Assembly (NCBI RefSeq): GCF_008297975.1
Contig: NZ_VLNY01000011.1
Span: forward strand, 91,186-155,185
Direction: 5' to 3'
Source: Antrihabitans cavernicola
GTDB lineage: Bacteria > Actinomycetota > Actinomycetes > Mycobacteriales > Mycobacteriaceae
DNA length: 64,000 nucleotides
Shown here in pieces: positions 49,979 through 58,346 of the stretch. The stretch's first letter is position 1, and every line of letters begins with the position of its first letter. Below the pieces are notes generated by a model, which was given only the letters and a program-made list of their open reading frames with translations, had not been told where the DNA came from and searched no databases. A program made the translations under genes and the position numbers.

Positions 49979-52423
49979 TTATCTCAGCAGCTCCCGCTGA
50001 CGCGGGAACTTGTCACCCGCCAACAGCTGCGACACCACAGCCACGAACTGGAGATCGCCCTCGATCACGATGCGCCGCTGCAGCGCTGCCGCAACCGAAT
50101 CGAGCTTCCCTGCACCGAGCAGAATGAGATCTGTGCCGTCGAGCGAAAACGTCACCCTGGGCTCCGCCGTCTCGTCTCGGGGCTTTCGCTTTTCCACGCG
50201 CGGCGGACCGTCCAGCGACAGGATCAGGTCGTAGGTCTCGACGTGGCCGCCCGCACCGACGTTCACCTTGAACCTCGCGACGGCGTCCGCGACGTCGGCC
50301 CGTCTCGGATCGATCAGCCGCGGCAGCGCCTTGAACACCGCAGCGACGACGAGCCGCCCGGCAGGAGAGGTCATGACCTTGTCGTAGGCCGAGTCCGGCA
50401 CGAGCGACAACGCCCTCTCGATCGAACTCTCGGCCACTGCCCGAACGACGCGCAACGGTGATGAGCGGCCCGCTTCATCGACGTTGTGCCCCCATTCCAG
50501 CCAGCCGAGTCCGGTTCGACCGTCCGGCGTCGTGACCCTCGCCATCGCTCGGGGGAATTCGCACACCCGACCGTCGGGTGATGCAATTCGCAAGGGAGCG
50601 AACGTGATCGGCTCCCATTCGTACCGTGATCCGGTCGGGTCCAGGGTCATCTGCGTGCGACCCGGCAACCTGTTGCCGCCGATCTCGTACGCGGTGTCGG
50701 TCGCGCTGATTTCGGTCAGTGAACCGTCGTGCTGCTCGTAGCCGACAGCGGCGACTGGGAGTCCTGGCACCCGCAACTCCACCGTCTGCATGCGGGTGTC
50801 GTCGTCGAGGTGCGCCGACGCCCACGTCCAATCCATCGACCACCAGTTCCGATCGCCCCAGGAGTGATCGCGCTGCCCCGGTCCGTCGATGGTGAGCAGC
50901 TCGTCGCCGACTCGAACGGTCCCCGTCACTCGACACGGCATTTCGAAGCGGGTGGTCAGCTGATACATGTACGGCAGACCCGTTGTCTCCCAGACCAAGT
51001 CCATCTCGACCGCCACCGGATCGCCGGACTCGCCCCGCAAGGGCGCCGACGGATCGTCGTAGGATTCGCCGGTTCCGGCGAACGTGGCCCGCACCCGATG
51101 AAGCGGTTCTTCGATGACCAGGTTGGCGGTGAACTTGTCGTTGGTCACGTCGAATCCCGAAACCGGCAGCGGCGCTTCGTAATCGATGAGCGCCACCGGC
51201 GGCCGACCCTCGCCGACGATGTAGGCGGTGTACACGGTGTGACCGAGATTCGGCACCAACCCGACCCGAACATAGGCACCGACCTTGCCGCTCTCGTCGA
51301 TCGCATCGAGGTAGAGGCTCTCGTTCCAGTAGCGCTCGCCGGTGGTGTCGTGGCGGCCCTCGTCCTCGGGTTTCACCTGCAGATTCTTGCTGTGCTCATC
51401 GCCGAGCAGGTCGAGCGCACCGAGGTCGATCACGTGCTGACTGTGCCGCTCGACCATGGTCAGGAACAGCTGATCGCCGCGCTCGGTCTGCGTGACCACC
51501 AGCGGCGCGCAGACGGACAACATGACGCCGTAGAACGACATCCACCGATAGCCGCGCCAGCAGTCCTCGAAAGTGAAGTCCGCCAATCCGTTTGCGACGA
51601 GCTCGTCGTGAAAGGCGCGAACGAGGCCCTGCTCGTGGGCGCGACGATCCGCGAGCGACAGATTGCCACCGATGAAGAACGCGAGGTCGCTGGTGATCGA
51701 GCCCCACTTCAGCGTGGCCCAGTCGACAATGGCCAGTTCTCGCTGTGTACCCGGCTCGCCGAAGAGCATGTTGTCGAGTCGAAAGTCGTTGTGCACGATG
51801 CTGCGTGGCTCGGTCCGATCTTCGGCCCAGGTGTCGAAACCGGCTGCGAACGTGGTGATCACGGCACGCTGCTCGGCGGTGATGCGGTCGCCGAAACGCT
51901 GGAAGTACGACGGAAGCATCATCCCGAGGAGAGTGCGGTTCACCGGCCACGGCGTGTCGAGCCAGGTCAGGTCGGGTTCCTCGACGACGGCTCCCACCAA
52001 CCGCGCCAGCTCTCGCACGACGAGGCGCGCCTCCTCGACGGTGCAGCAGGCGACCTGATCGCCTGCGCGCGCCGGCGCTGCGTCCTCGATCAGCAGCGTG
52101 AAATACCCCTCGGTGGTGTCGTACTCGGCGACGAAGCAGTGCGACAGCGTCTCCTGCGGAAGTCTGTGCGCGACATCGGCATAGAAGTGGATCTCGCGTT
52201 CGTAGTTGCCGGTGACGACGCCCGTCTTGCGCACCGCGGGATCGGGGTCGGCGACCTTCAAGATCACACTGTCGCCGGCATCGATGGTGATTCGATACGT
52301 GCTGCTCGACTGCCCGGTACCCACCGGCGTCACCTCGAACGTGCGTACTGCCCGACCGAGCGCGTTGGACAGCCAGTCCGCCGTCAGGTCGTCGGCGGAG
52401 CGGATCAGTGTCGGCGTTGCCAT
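49979..52423 (-). CDS. Tripartite phosphotransferase / AttH-like / SCP2 protein
   Basis: An 814-residue protein with three parts. Residues 1-370 are an APH/ecdysteroid-kinase-like phosphotransferase: SIVHNDFRLDNMLFGE carries the catalytic Asp and Asn, and LAIVDWATLKWG the metal Asp. Residues 375-680 form a lipocalin-like AttH/DUF7064-type domain, with GPGQRDHSWGDRNWWSMDWTWA. Residues 690-814 resemble an SCP2 sterol-carrier domain. The start MATPTLIRSADDL is chosen; the upstream open frame overlaps the divergent gene's operator. The set suggests phosphorylation or carriage of a sterol-like alcohol (inference). The ligand is unknown. Divergent from a TetR-CHY fusion regulator. Confidence 0.85.
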   Translation of the reverse strand: MATPTLIRSADDLTADWLSNALGRAVRTFEVTPVGTGQSSSTYRITIDAGDSVILKVADPDPAVRKTGVVTGNYEREIHFYADVAHRLPQETLSHCFVAEYDTTEGYFTLLIEDAAPARAGDQVACCTVEEARLVVRELARLVGAVVEEPDLTWLDTPWPVNRTLLGMMLPSYFQRFGDRITAEQRAVITTFAAGFDTWAEDRTEPRSIVHNDFRLDNMLFGEPGTQRELAIVDWATLKWGSITSDLAFFIGGNLSLADRRAHEQGLVRAFHDELVANGLADFTFEDCWRGYRWMSFYGVMLSVCAPLVVTQTERGDQLFLTMVERHSQHVIDLGALDLLGDEHSKNLQVKPEDEGRHDTTGERYWNESLYLDAIDESGKVGAYVRVGLVPNLGHTVYTAYIVGEGRPPVALIDYEAPLPVSGFDVTNDKFTANLVIEEPLHRVRATFAGTGESYDDPSAPLRGESGDPVAVEMDLVWETTGLPYMYQLTTRFEMPCRVTGTVRVGDELLTIDGPGQRDHSWGDRNWWSMDWTWASAHLDDDTRMQTVELRVPGLPVAAVGYEQHDGSLTEISATDTAYEIGGNRLPGRTQMTLDPTGSRYEWEPITFAPLRIASPDGRVCEFPRAMARVTTPDGRTGLGWLEWGHNVDEAGRSSPLRVVRAVAESSIERALSLVPDSAYDKVMTSPAGRLVVAAVFKALPRLIDPRRADVADAVARFKVNVGAGGHVETYDLILSLDGPPRVEKRKPRDETAEPRVTFSLDGTDLILLGAGKLDSVAAALQRRIVIEGDLQFVAVVSQLLAGDKFPRQRELLR

Positions 52424-52465
52424 GTCGGGAGGCCTTTCCGGCAGAATCTGGAATCGACTGATTCT

Positions 52466-52495
52466 TCTGATATCAGATGATTCCTGATATTCTGA
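52466..52495. promoter_or_regulatory. Palindromes between the tripartite gene and TetR-CHY regulator
   Basis: TCTGATATCAGA at 52466-52477 is a perfect 12-base palindrome; a related CTGATATTCTGA lies at 52484-52495, directly before the regulator's ATG at 52500. The repeated TGATAT core 18-19 bases apart in the 76-base divergent gap suggests two adjacent regulator sites. Confidence 0.65.
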
Positions 52496-52499
52496 CGGC

Positions 52500-53459
52500 A
52501 TGTCAACCCCGAACCCCGGCCACGGCGTCTATCGCGGTCGAACGCTGGACGACCGCGTCGAGAAGCGCCGTAGTCAGCTCGTCGACGCGGCGTTGACGCT
52601 GATCGGCGACAGTGGCACGCCCGCAGTGACGATGCGTGCGGTCACCCGAACTGCGGAGTTGAGCCCCCGCTATTTCTACGAAAGCTTCGACGGCCGCGCG
52701 GCGCTGTTGCAAGCGGTGTTCGACGCAACGATGGCCCGGTTTCAGGCCGAGGTCGACAAGGCGATTTCGGCGGCCTCGATCGACCCACTCGACCAGACGC
52801 GTGCAGCGATCGCAGCGGTCTGCGAGATGCTCGAATCCGACGCGCGAACCGCACGATTCCTACGCGAAGCGATGGCCGAGGAAGCATTGCGCGACAAGCT
52901 ACCCGCGGCGTTGCCACGGTTCATCGCCACCGCCTCGATGCAGCTGACCGACGAAACATGGTACCGGCGTGCAGATCCCACCAGACTGCAACTCGATATC
53001 AGCGCGCTCGCCGGTGCGCTGACAAACCTCTTCTTGGACTGGACGGATGGGCGCTTCGACATCACACGCGGCGAGTTCGTCGACTACTGCACGGCCATGG
53101 TGACCGACGTGGTCCGTCGCAGGCAGTCGCGCGCCGCGCCGTCGGTATTCGGTCCGGTCGTGGACGGCCAGACGCGCTGCGTCCATTACCGCACCGAACT
53201 CGACATCGTCGCCATCCAGTTCGCGTGCTGCAAGAAGTTCTACCCCTGCTACCAGTGCCACGACGAATGCGAAGCGCACCCGCGCGAAGTCTGGCCGAGC
53301 AACTGGTTCGACGAGGAAGCCATTCTGTGCGGCGCATGTTCGACGCGAATCAGCATCGCCACTTACCTGAACGTCAGCACATGCCCGCATTGCGGCGCTG
53401 TATTCAACCCGGGATGCAAGCTGCACAGCGAGCTGTACTTCGACACAGGCGCGCAGTAG
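52500..53459 (+). CDS. TetR regulator fused to a CHY-type zinc finger
   Basis: A 319-residue single-frame protein. Residues 22-72 are a TetR helix-turn-helix (KRRSQLVDAALTLIGDSG then MRAVTRTAELSPRYFYESFDGR), residues 75-210 the effector domain. Residues 220-319 are a full CHY zinc finger: CVHY (Cys227, His229), CC at 243-244, CYQCH at 250-254, Cys257, His260, Cys277, Cys280, Cys295, Cys298, Cys306 and His309. CHY fingers normally occur as separate ~100-residue proteins in bacteria. The fusion may let zinc or redox state affect DNA binding (inference). It likely controls the divergent tripartite gene and itself. Confidence 0.92.
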   Translation: MSTPNPGHGVYRGRTLDDRVEKRRSQLVDAALTLIGDSGTPAVTMRAVTRTAELSPRYFYESFDGRAALLQAVFDATMARFQAEVDKAISAASIDPLDQTRAAIAAVCEMLESDARTARFLREAMAEEALRDKLPAALPRFIATASMQLTDETWYRRADPTRLQLDISALAGALTNLFLDWTDGRFDITRGEFVDYCTAMVTDVVRRRQSRAAPSVFGPVVDGQTRCVHYRTELDIVAIQFACCKKFYPCYQCHDECEAHPREVWPSNWFDEEAILCGACSTRISIATYLNVSTCPHCGAVFNPGCKLHSELYFDTGAQ

Positions 53460-53490
53460 CTCGAAGGCGGCACCCAGTTCGCTTGTGCAC

Positions 53491-55161
53491 CTACGACTTT
53501 GCGACGTCGACCATCTCGTCGACCGATGTGAACTTCACGCGAGGACGCCCGGATTGCTTGCCGCGCTCGCGCTCCGCCTGATCGATGGCGCGCCAGCCGA
53601 GGCGGTCGACCCGATCTGCTTGCCGCTCCCCGAGCAACGCGATCAACGCGGCGCGACCCTTGGCAGGCGCCTGCAGCGTCCGAGACTCGAAGTCCTCCAA
53701 TACCTTTTCGACGGTCTCCACCGCACAGGTCTTGTTGGTCCCGATGACGCCGCGCGGGCCGCGCTTGATCCAGCCGGTCACGTACACGCCGGGCACTGGG
53801 CTGCCGTCCGCCGCGACGACGCGGCCGGTGTCGTTGGGAATGATGCCGCGGCGCTCGTCGAACGGCACGTCGGCGACAGGCTCGCCGCGATAACCGATGG
53901 AGCGCAACACAAGAGACGCCCCGAGATCCTCGGTGCGATCCGTGGGAACGGCGTTGATCGCACCATCCGACTCGACCAGCTCGTTGGCCACGATGCGAAC
54001 ACCCTCGACCTTGTCGTCGCCGAGCACCGCCACGGGAGAAGCCAGGTAGCGGAAGACGATTCGCTTCTTACTCCCGTCGAGCGGCTTCTGGGCGTACTCG
54101 TGCGCGAGCGCGATCTTCAATGTCAGCGACGGCTCGACCTCAGGATCGTCCACGGTCGCCCGACTCGCCGCATCCAGGTCGAGCTCGCGTTCGTCGATCA
54201 CGATGTCGACGTCGTCGAGGTAGCCCAAGGCCAGGAACTCCGACGACGAGTACGCCGCCTGTGCGGGACCGCGGCGGCCGAGCAGGACCACCTCACGAAT
54301 ATTGCTGTCCTGCAATGCCGCAAGCGCATGATCGGCGATGTCGGTCTTCGCGAGCTGATCGTTGCTCAGCGTGAGGATCCGGGCGACATCGAGTGCCACG
54401 TTGCCGTTGCCGACGATCACCGCGCGCTCACCCGACAGGTCGAACGTGCGGTCGGCGTAGGCGGGATGGCCGTTGTACCAGGCGACGAACTCCGAGGCCG
54501 CATGGCTGCCGGGCAGATCCTCGCCAGGGACGTCAAGGCGCCGATCGGTGGAGGCGCCGACCGCGTAGATGACAGCGTGGTGGTGCTCCAGCAGCTCGTC
54601 GTGGCTGATGTGCTTTCCGACCTCGACGTTGAGGTGGTACTGGAAGGTGTCGCGCTTGAAGGCCGACTCGAACATGCTCGACACGCCCTTGGTGCCAGGG
54701 TGGTCGGGCGCGACTCCCGCACGCACCAGGCCGTGCGGGGTCGGCAGCTTCTCCAGCATCTCGACCTCGACGTCGGCGCGGGAAAGAAGCTCCTCGGCGG
54801 CATAGCACGCGGCGGGACCGGCTCCGACTATCGCGACGCGCAGCGTGCCGAGTTCCTTCGGCGGGCGGACGTGCTGCACGAGTGGGCTGGTGTCGGCTTC
54901 GAGGGGGTGCCGCTCGAAGTAAGCAGCGTTGACATCCTTGAACCGGGCTAACGATGCAGACAGCTCGTCCTCGGAGAAGATCGCGTCCACGGGGCAGGCA
55001 TCGACGCATGCGCCGCAATCGATACAGGTGTCAGGATCGATGTAGAGCATCTCCGTCGATGCGAATTCCCGCTGCTCCGGCGTCGGGCGAATGCAATCGA
55101 CCGGGCATTCCGCGATGCAACTCGCATCGTTGCAGCAACGCTGGGTGATGACGTATGCCAT
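53491..55161 (-). CDS. fprB: Ferredoxin/ferredoxin-NADP reductase fusion FprB
   Basis: A 556-residue fusion like M. tuberculosis FprB (Rv0886, 575 residues). Residues 1-65 are a 7Fe-type ferredoxin: CCNDASCIAECPVDCI and CIDCGACVDACP. Residues 105-556 are an adrenodoxin-reductase-like flavoprotein, with FAD motif GAGPAACYAAEELL near 113 and NADPH motif GNGNVALDVARIL near 255. GWIKRGPRGVIGTNK near 465 is the second FAD contact. It passes electrons from NADPH to ferredoxins and P450 or desaturase systems. It converges on the TetR-CHY gene and is divergent from sixA. Confidence 0.95.
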   Translation of the reverse strand: MAYVITQRCCNDASCIAECPVDCIRPTPEQREFASTEMLYIDPDTCIDCGACVDACPVDAIFSEDELSASLARFKDVNAAYFERHPLEADTSPLVQHVRPPKELGTLRVAIVGAGPAACYAAEELLSRADVEVEMLEKLPTPHGLVRAGVAPDHPGTKGVSSMFESAFKRDTFQYHLNVEVGKHISHDELLEHHHAVIYAVGASTDRRLDVPGEDLPGSHAASEFVAWYNGHPAYADRTFDLSGERAVIVGNGNVALDVARILTLSNDQLAKTDIADHALAALQDSNIREVVLLGRRGPAQAAYSSSEFLALGYLDDVDIVIDERELDLDAASRATVDDPEVEPSLTLKIALAHEYAQKPLDGSKKRIVFRYLASPVAVLGDDKVEGVRIVANELVESDGAINAVPTDRTEDLGASLVLRSIGYRGEPVADVPFDERRGIIPNDTGRVVAADGSPVPGVYVTGWIKRGPRGVIGTNKTCAVETVEKVLEDFESRTLQAPAKGRAALIALLGERQADRVDRLGWRAIDQAERERGKQSGRPRVKFTSVDEMVDVAKS

Positions 55162-55265
55162 TGGTGTCCTCGCAGCAAATCAGGTAGACGACTGTCCCGA
55201 CCTTCTCGTTGGATCGACCATAGTTCAGTGTGCCGCAGTGTGATCAAGCGCATACCGTGTTCCCC

Positions 55266-55760
55266 ATGACCTCGCGCACGCTCGTTTTGATGCGACACGG
55301 AAAGTCCGGCTACCCCGACGGCGTCGGCGATCACGAACGGCCGCTCGCACGGCGCGGACAACGCGAGGCGGCGCTGGCAGGCGACTGGTTACGCGAGACG
55401 CAACCGTGCGTCGACTCGGTGCTGTGCTCGACTTCGACACGCACGCGCGAGACGCTGGAACGCACGGGCATCGCCGCGCCCACCACGTACGACGCCGCGA
55501 TCTACGGCGCGACGCCCGATCAGGTGATCGAGGCGATTCAACTGGTCGACGACGCGGCGGCAACCCTGCTGGTCGTCGGCCACGCACCCGGGATGCCCAC
55601 TACCGCATGGGAATTGGCGTCGAATCGCGAATCGTCGGTGGCGGACGAACTGAGCTCGCAGTTTCCGACGTCCACGCTGGCCGTGCTCACCTTCGACGGG
55701 TCATGGGCGGAGCTGAACACGGGATCGGCGGAACTGGTGGCGTTCCACATACCTAGATAG
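55266..55760 (+). CDS. SixA-type phosphohistidine phosphatase
   Basis: A 164-residue histidine phosphatase superfamily member. The RHG motif is LVLMRHGKSGYPDG near residue 6, with HERPLARRGQREA following. The second His is in VVGHAPGMP near residue 103. SixA proteins remove phosphate from phosphohistidine, for example on phosphotransferase proteins or HPt domains. The start MTSRTLVLMRHG is standard; the ATG 36 bases upstream lacks support. It lies between fprB and a small membrane protein. Confidence 0.9.
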   Translation: MTSRTLVLMRHGKSGYPDGVGDHERPLARRGQREAALAGDWLRETQPCVDSVLCSTSTRTRETLERTGIAAPTTYDAAIYGATPDQVIEAIQLVDDAAATLLVVGHAPGMPTTAWELASNRESSVADELSSQFPTSTLAVLTFDGSWAELNTGSAELVAFHIPR

Positions 55761-55768
55761 AGAACGCC

Positions 55769-55972
55769 CTACTTCAGAAATTTGCCACCGAATACGACGC
55801 CTGCGCCGGCGAGGATGAGGAGCAGGATTGCCCAGACGGGACCCGCCAGCCACCAGACCAGCGCAAATATGACCACGGCAGGCGCGAGGGCCACCGCTGC
55901 GATCACAGGGTTCTCGCGCACCGTCTCCAACGCCGACTGGGCCCGAACTCGATCGATCTTCTTACCTGCCAT
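55769..55972 (-). CDS. Small two-helix membrane protein
   Basis: A 67-residue protein starting MAGKKIDRVRAQ with GGAG upstream. Residues 1-25 are soluble and basic; two close hydrophobic stretches (about 26-43 and 46-63) form a membrane hairpin ending GGKFLK. The frame extends to 56056, but that portion does not look coding. No family is recognised. It overlaps no gene and converges on sixA. Confidence 0.6.
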   Translation of the reverse strand: MAGKKIDRVRAQSALETVRENPVIAAVALAPAVVIFALVWWLAGPVWAILLLILAGAGVVFGGKFLK

Positions 55973-56144
55973 GGCAATCTCCGATTCATCCGGTTTGTGA
56001 CTCCAGCGTACTAGCGCGGCGGGCTGCGCGGTTGCCGCGACGCGGCGGATGGTCATGGGCTGGTAATCTCGCCGCTCGCCAGCAATGACGTTCCGTGGGG
56101 GGATTCATCGTGTTCACAATCAGGTTCGATTCAGGAGCCATCGC

Positions 56145-57401
56145 ATGACCGACGACAGAAATCAGTGGGGCAGACCGCAGGACGACGACCCCGACAAGAC
56201 TGTCAAGGGCGTCTATCCCCCGGTCAACACACCGCAGCCTGCTCAGCCACAGCCTGTTCAGCCGCAGCCTGCACCTCCGCAGCAGTACGGACCACCACCT
56301 CAGTACGGTCCGCCACCGCATCAGTACGGCGCTCCGCAGCAGCAATTCGGGCAGCAGCAATACGGTCCGCCACCTCAGCAATTCGGCCAGCAACAGCCAT
56401 TCGGCTATCCAGGACCGAATCAGCAGTCACCGACCCCGCCAAAGTCACGCAAACCGCTCTACATCGGGTTGGCGGCGGCCGCGGTCGTGGTGCTGGCGAT
56501 CATCGTCGGGGTCTCGGTGCTCGGCGGTGGCGGCTCGTCGTCGAAGCCGGAGGACGTGGTGAGCGCCTACCTGGACGCTTTGACGAAGGGTGACGCCAAG
56601 AAGGCGCTCGCTCAGGGCACGGCGCCCGCGACAGACACTTTCGCCACCGACGACATCCTGAAGAAACAGCAGAGCCTCGCCAAGATCAGCGACGTCAAGA
56701 TCGTGGACTCGCAGATCCTCGCAGGCACGGCGCGCGTTCACACCACCTACCAGTTCGGTAAGCAGAAGGCCGACGTCACCTACGAGCTCAAGAAATCCGG
56801 CGACGACTGGCAGATGAACGACACCACCATCGCCGTCGACACCAACAACCTGAGTCGGATTCCGAAGCCGACACTCTTCGGCAAATCGTTGGAGGGGACG
56901 TCCAAGGCCTACGTGTTCCCCGGCCCGCTGCAGTGGGGCTCGGAGAATCCGAACTTCGACGTCAAGGACACCAAGAGCGATTCCTTCTCCACCGGAACCG
57001 GCTACGAGGCGGCGGGCAGCAGCTACCCATCGCTCGACGTCGGCCTCAACGACACCGGCAAGAAGGCCGCGACCAAGGCCGTGACCACTCTGTTGAACGA
57101 CTGCGCGAAGTCCACCAGCTTCAAACCCGACAACTGCCCGCAGAACGCGTACGCGTTCCGCGGGGTGGACGGCACTGCGAAGTGGACCGCACCGACCGAC
57201 CTCAGTCCGCTGACGTTCCAGTACTTCGGCTCCGAGGGTGAAAAGGTCAACGTCTCGGGCAGCCTGAGTTGGTCGGTCACCTACCAGGAGAAGGATTTCA
57301 ACGGCGTCGTTGCAGGCAAGACCGATCCTGATGTCTCGGCAGGTCTCTTCGGTGACATCGACATGTCGAAAGATCCTGCGGTACTGACACTTTCACATTG
57401 A
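56145..57401 (+). CDS. Pro/Gln-rich membrane-anchored extracellular protein
   Basis: A 418-residue protein. The ATG at 56145 has AGGAG nine bases upstream. Residues 1-100 are a low-complexity Pro/Gln/Tyr tail (repeats of QYGPPP and QQFGQQ). A membrane helix lies at about 107-130 (LYIGLAAAAVVVLAIIVGVSVL). After a GGGGSSS linker, residues 135-240 resemble a DUF4878/lumazine-binding-like fold (PEDVVSAYLDALTKGDAKKALAQG), then a C-terminal domain with one Cys pair (CAKS...CPQNAY). Such proteins are common in mycolata, and the tail may bind other proteins on the inner face. No enzyme motif is seen. Confidence 0.8.
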   Translation: MTDDRNQWGRPQDDDPDKTVKGVYPPVNTPQPAQPQPVQPQPAPPQQYGPPPQYGPPPHQYGAPQQQFGQQQYGPPPQQFGQQQPFGYPGPNQQSPTPPKSRKPLYIGLAAAAVVVLAIIVGVSVLGGGGSSSKPEDVVSAYLDALTKGDAKKALAQGTAPATDTFATDDILKKQQSLAKISDVKIVDSQILAGTARVHTTYQFGKQKADVTYELKKSGDDWQMNDTTIAVDTNNLSRIPKPTLFGKSLEGTSKAYVFPGPLQWGSENPNFDVKDTKSDSFSTGTGYEAAGSSYPSLDVGLNDTGKKAATKAVTTLLNDCAKSTSFKPDNCPQNAYAFRGVDGTAKWTAPTDLSPLTFQYFGSEGEKVNVSGSLSWSVTYQEKDFNGVVAGKTDPDVSAGLFGDIDMSKDPAVLTLSH

Positions 57402-57409
57402 TCGACCGC

Positions 57410-58246
57410 TTACCGTAACGCCTGGGTACCGATGACTCGCAGGAGCTCCAGCTTCTCGCGAGCATCGGTGCCCGGCAGCGGAAAGTACACCAGCAGATTC
57501 TGCTCCTGCTTTTGCGTCACCAACACCTCACAGTTCACCGCAACCATTCCTACTTCGGGATGGACGAACCGTTTCTCGGTGCTCGACTCGACCTCGACGA
57601 TGTGCTCTCGCCACAGCGCCTCGAACTCGGGGCTGTTCGCACGCAACGCCGTCACCAATCGCGTCACCTCGGGATCGTACGATCGCCGAGCCGCCGCGGC
57701 CCGCAGATCCGCAATTTGCTTACGGCTCATCCTGTCTCGATCCTCCGACGGAAACTTCAGGTCGGAATCGACACCGGTGAACCATCGCCACGCGATGTAG
57801 CGATCGAGTCCGCGCAGTACCGACGTATCGCCGAAGAGGACGACGTGCATCGCGTTCTGCACCAGCGTCTCCCCCAGGTCGGACATGACGCAGGCGGGCG
57901 TGTCGTCGAGCTTGGTCAACAGATGCAACAAGCCTGGGCCGACGTGCTTGTCCCCGCCTGAGCGCGGTGGCGGGGTGTGACCGGCGAGAAAGTACAGATG
58001 GTCGCGCTCGTTGTCGGTGAGACGCAACGCACGCGCCAACGATGCCACGATCTGGGTGGACGGATGCGGGCCGCGCCCCTGTTCGAGACGCGTGAAGTAA
58101 TCCGTCGACATCCCCGCGAGCAACGCAACCTCGTCCCGGCGCAATCCTGGGGTGCGACGCCGCACGCCGGGTGGCAGACCGACGTCCGCGGGCACCAGGC
58201 TCGCTCGTCGACCCCGGAGGAATTCCGCCAGCTCTGCTCTGTCCAC
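57410..58246 (-). CDS. XRE-family regulator with MmyB-like ligand domain
   Basis: A 278-residue regulator, GTG start (VDRAELAEFLRGRRASL). Residues 5-75 are an XRE helix-turn-helix (TPGLRRDEVALLAGMSTDYFTRLEQGRGPHPS). Residues 95-270 form the MmyB-like PAS-type ligand domain (NAMHVVLFGD then RGLDRYIAWRWFTG). This two-domain group often controls a neighbouring oxidoreductase. It is divergent from the aldo/keto reductase, with 100 bases between starts, so it probably regulates that gene. Confidence 0.9.
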   Translation of the reverse strand: MDRAELAEFLRGRRASLVPADVGLPPGVRRRTPGLRRDEVALLAGMSTDYFTRLEQGRGPHPSTQIVASLARALRLTDNERDHLYFLAGHTPPPRSGGDKHVGPGLLHLLTKLDDTPACVMSDLGETLVQNAMHVVLFGDTSVLRGLDRYIAWRWFTGVDSDLKFPSEDRDRMSRKQIADLRAAAARRSYDPEVTRLVTALRANSPEFEALWREHIVEVESSTEKRFVHPEVGMVAVNCEVLVTQKQEQNLLVYFPLPGTDAREKLELLRVIGTQALR

Positions 58247-58346
58247 CAGTCCACTGTGCCCTCGTGGACCCGTTGCAGCCAGGGATCGCCGATCCCCCGA
58301 TGATCGCTCTCTGCCGCGGGTATCTCGGGGGGCGCAGAGTGGAGCC

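Noticed and set aside
56220..56420. Short tandem repeats rich in CAG and CCT
   Set aside because: They encode the Pro/Gln-rich tail of the membrane protein and are ordinary low-complexity coding sequence.
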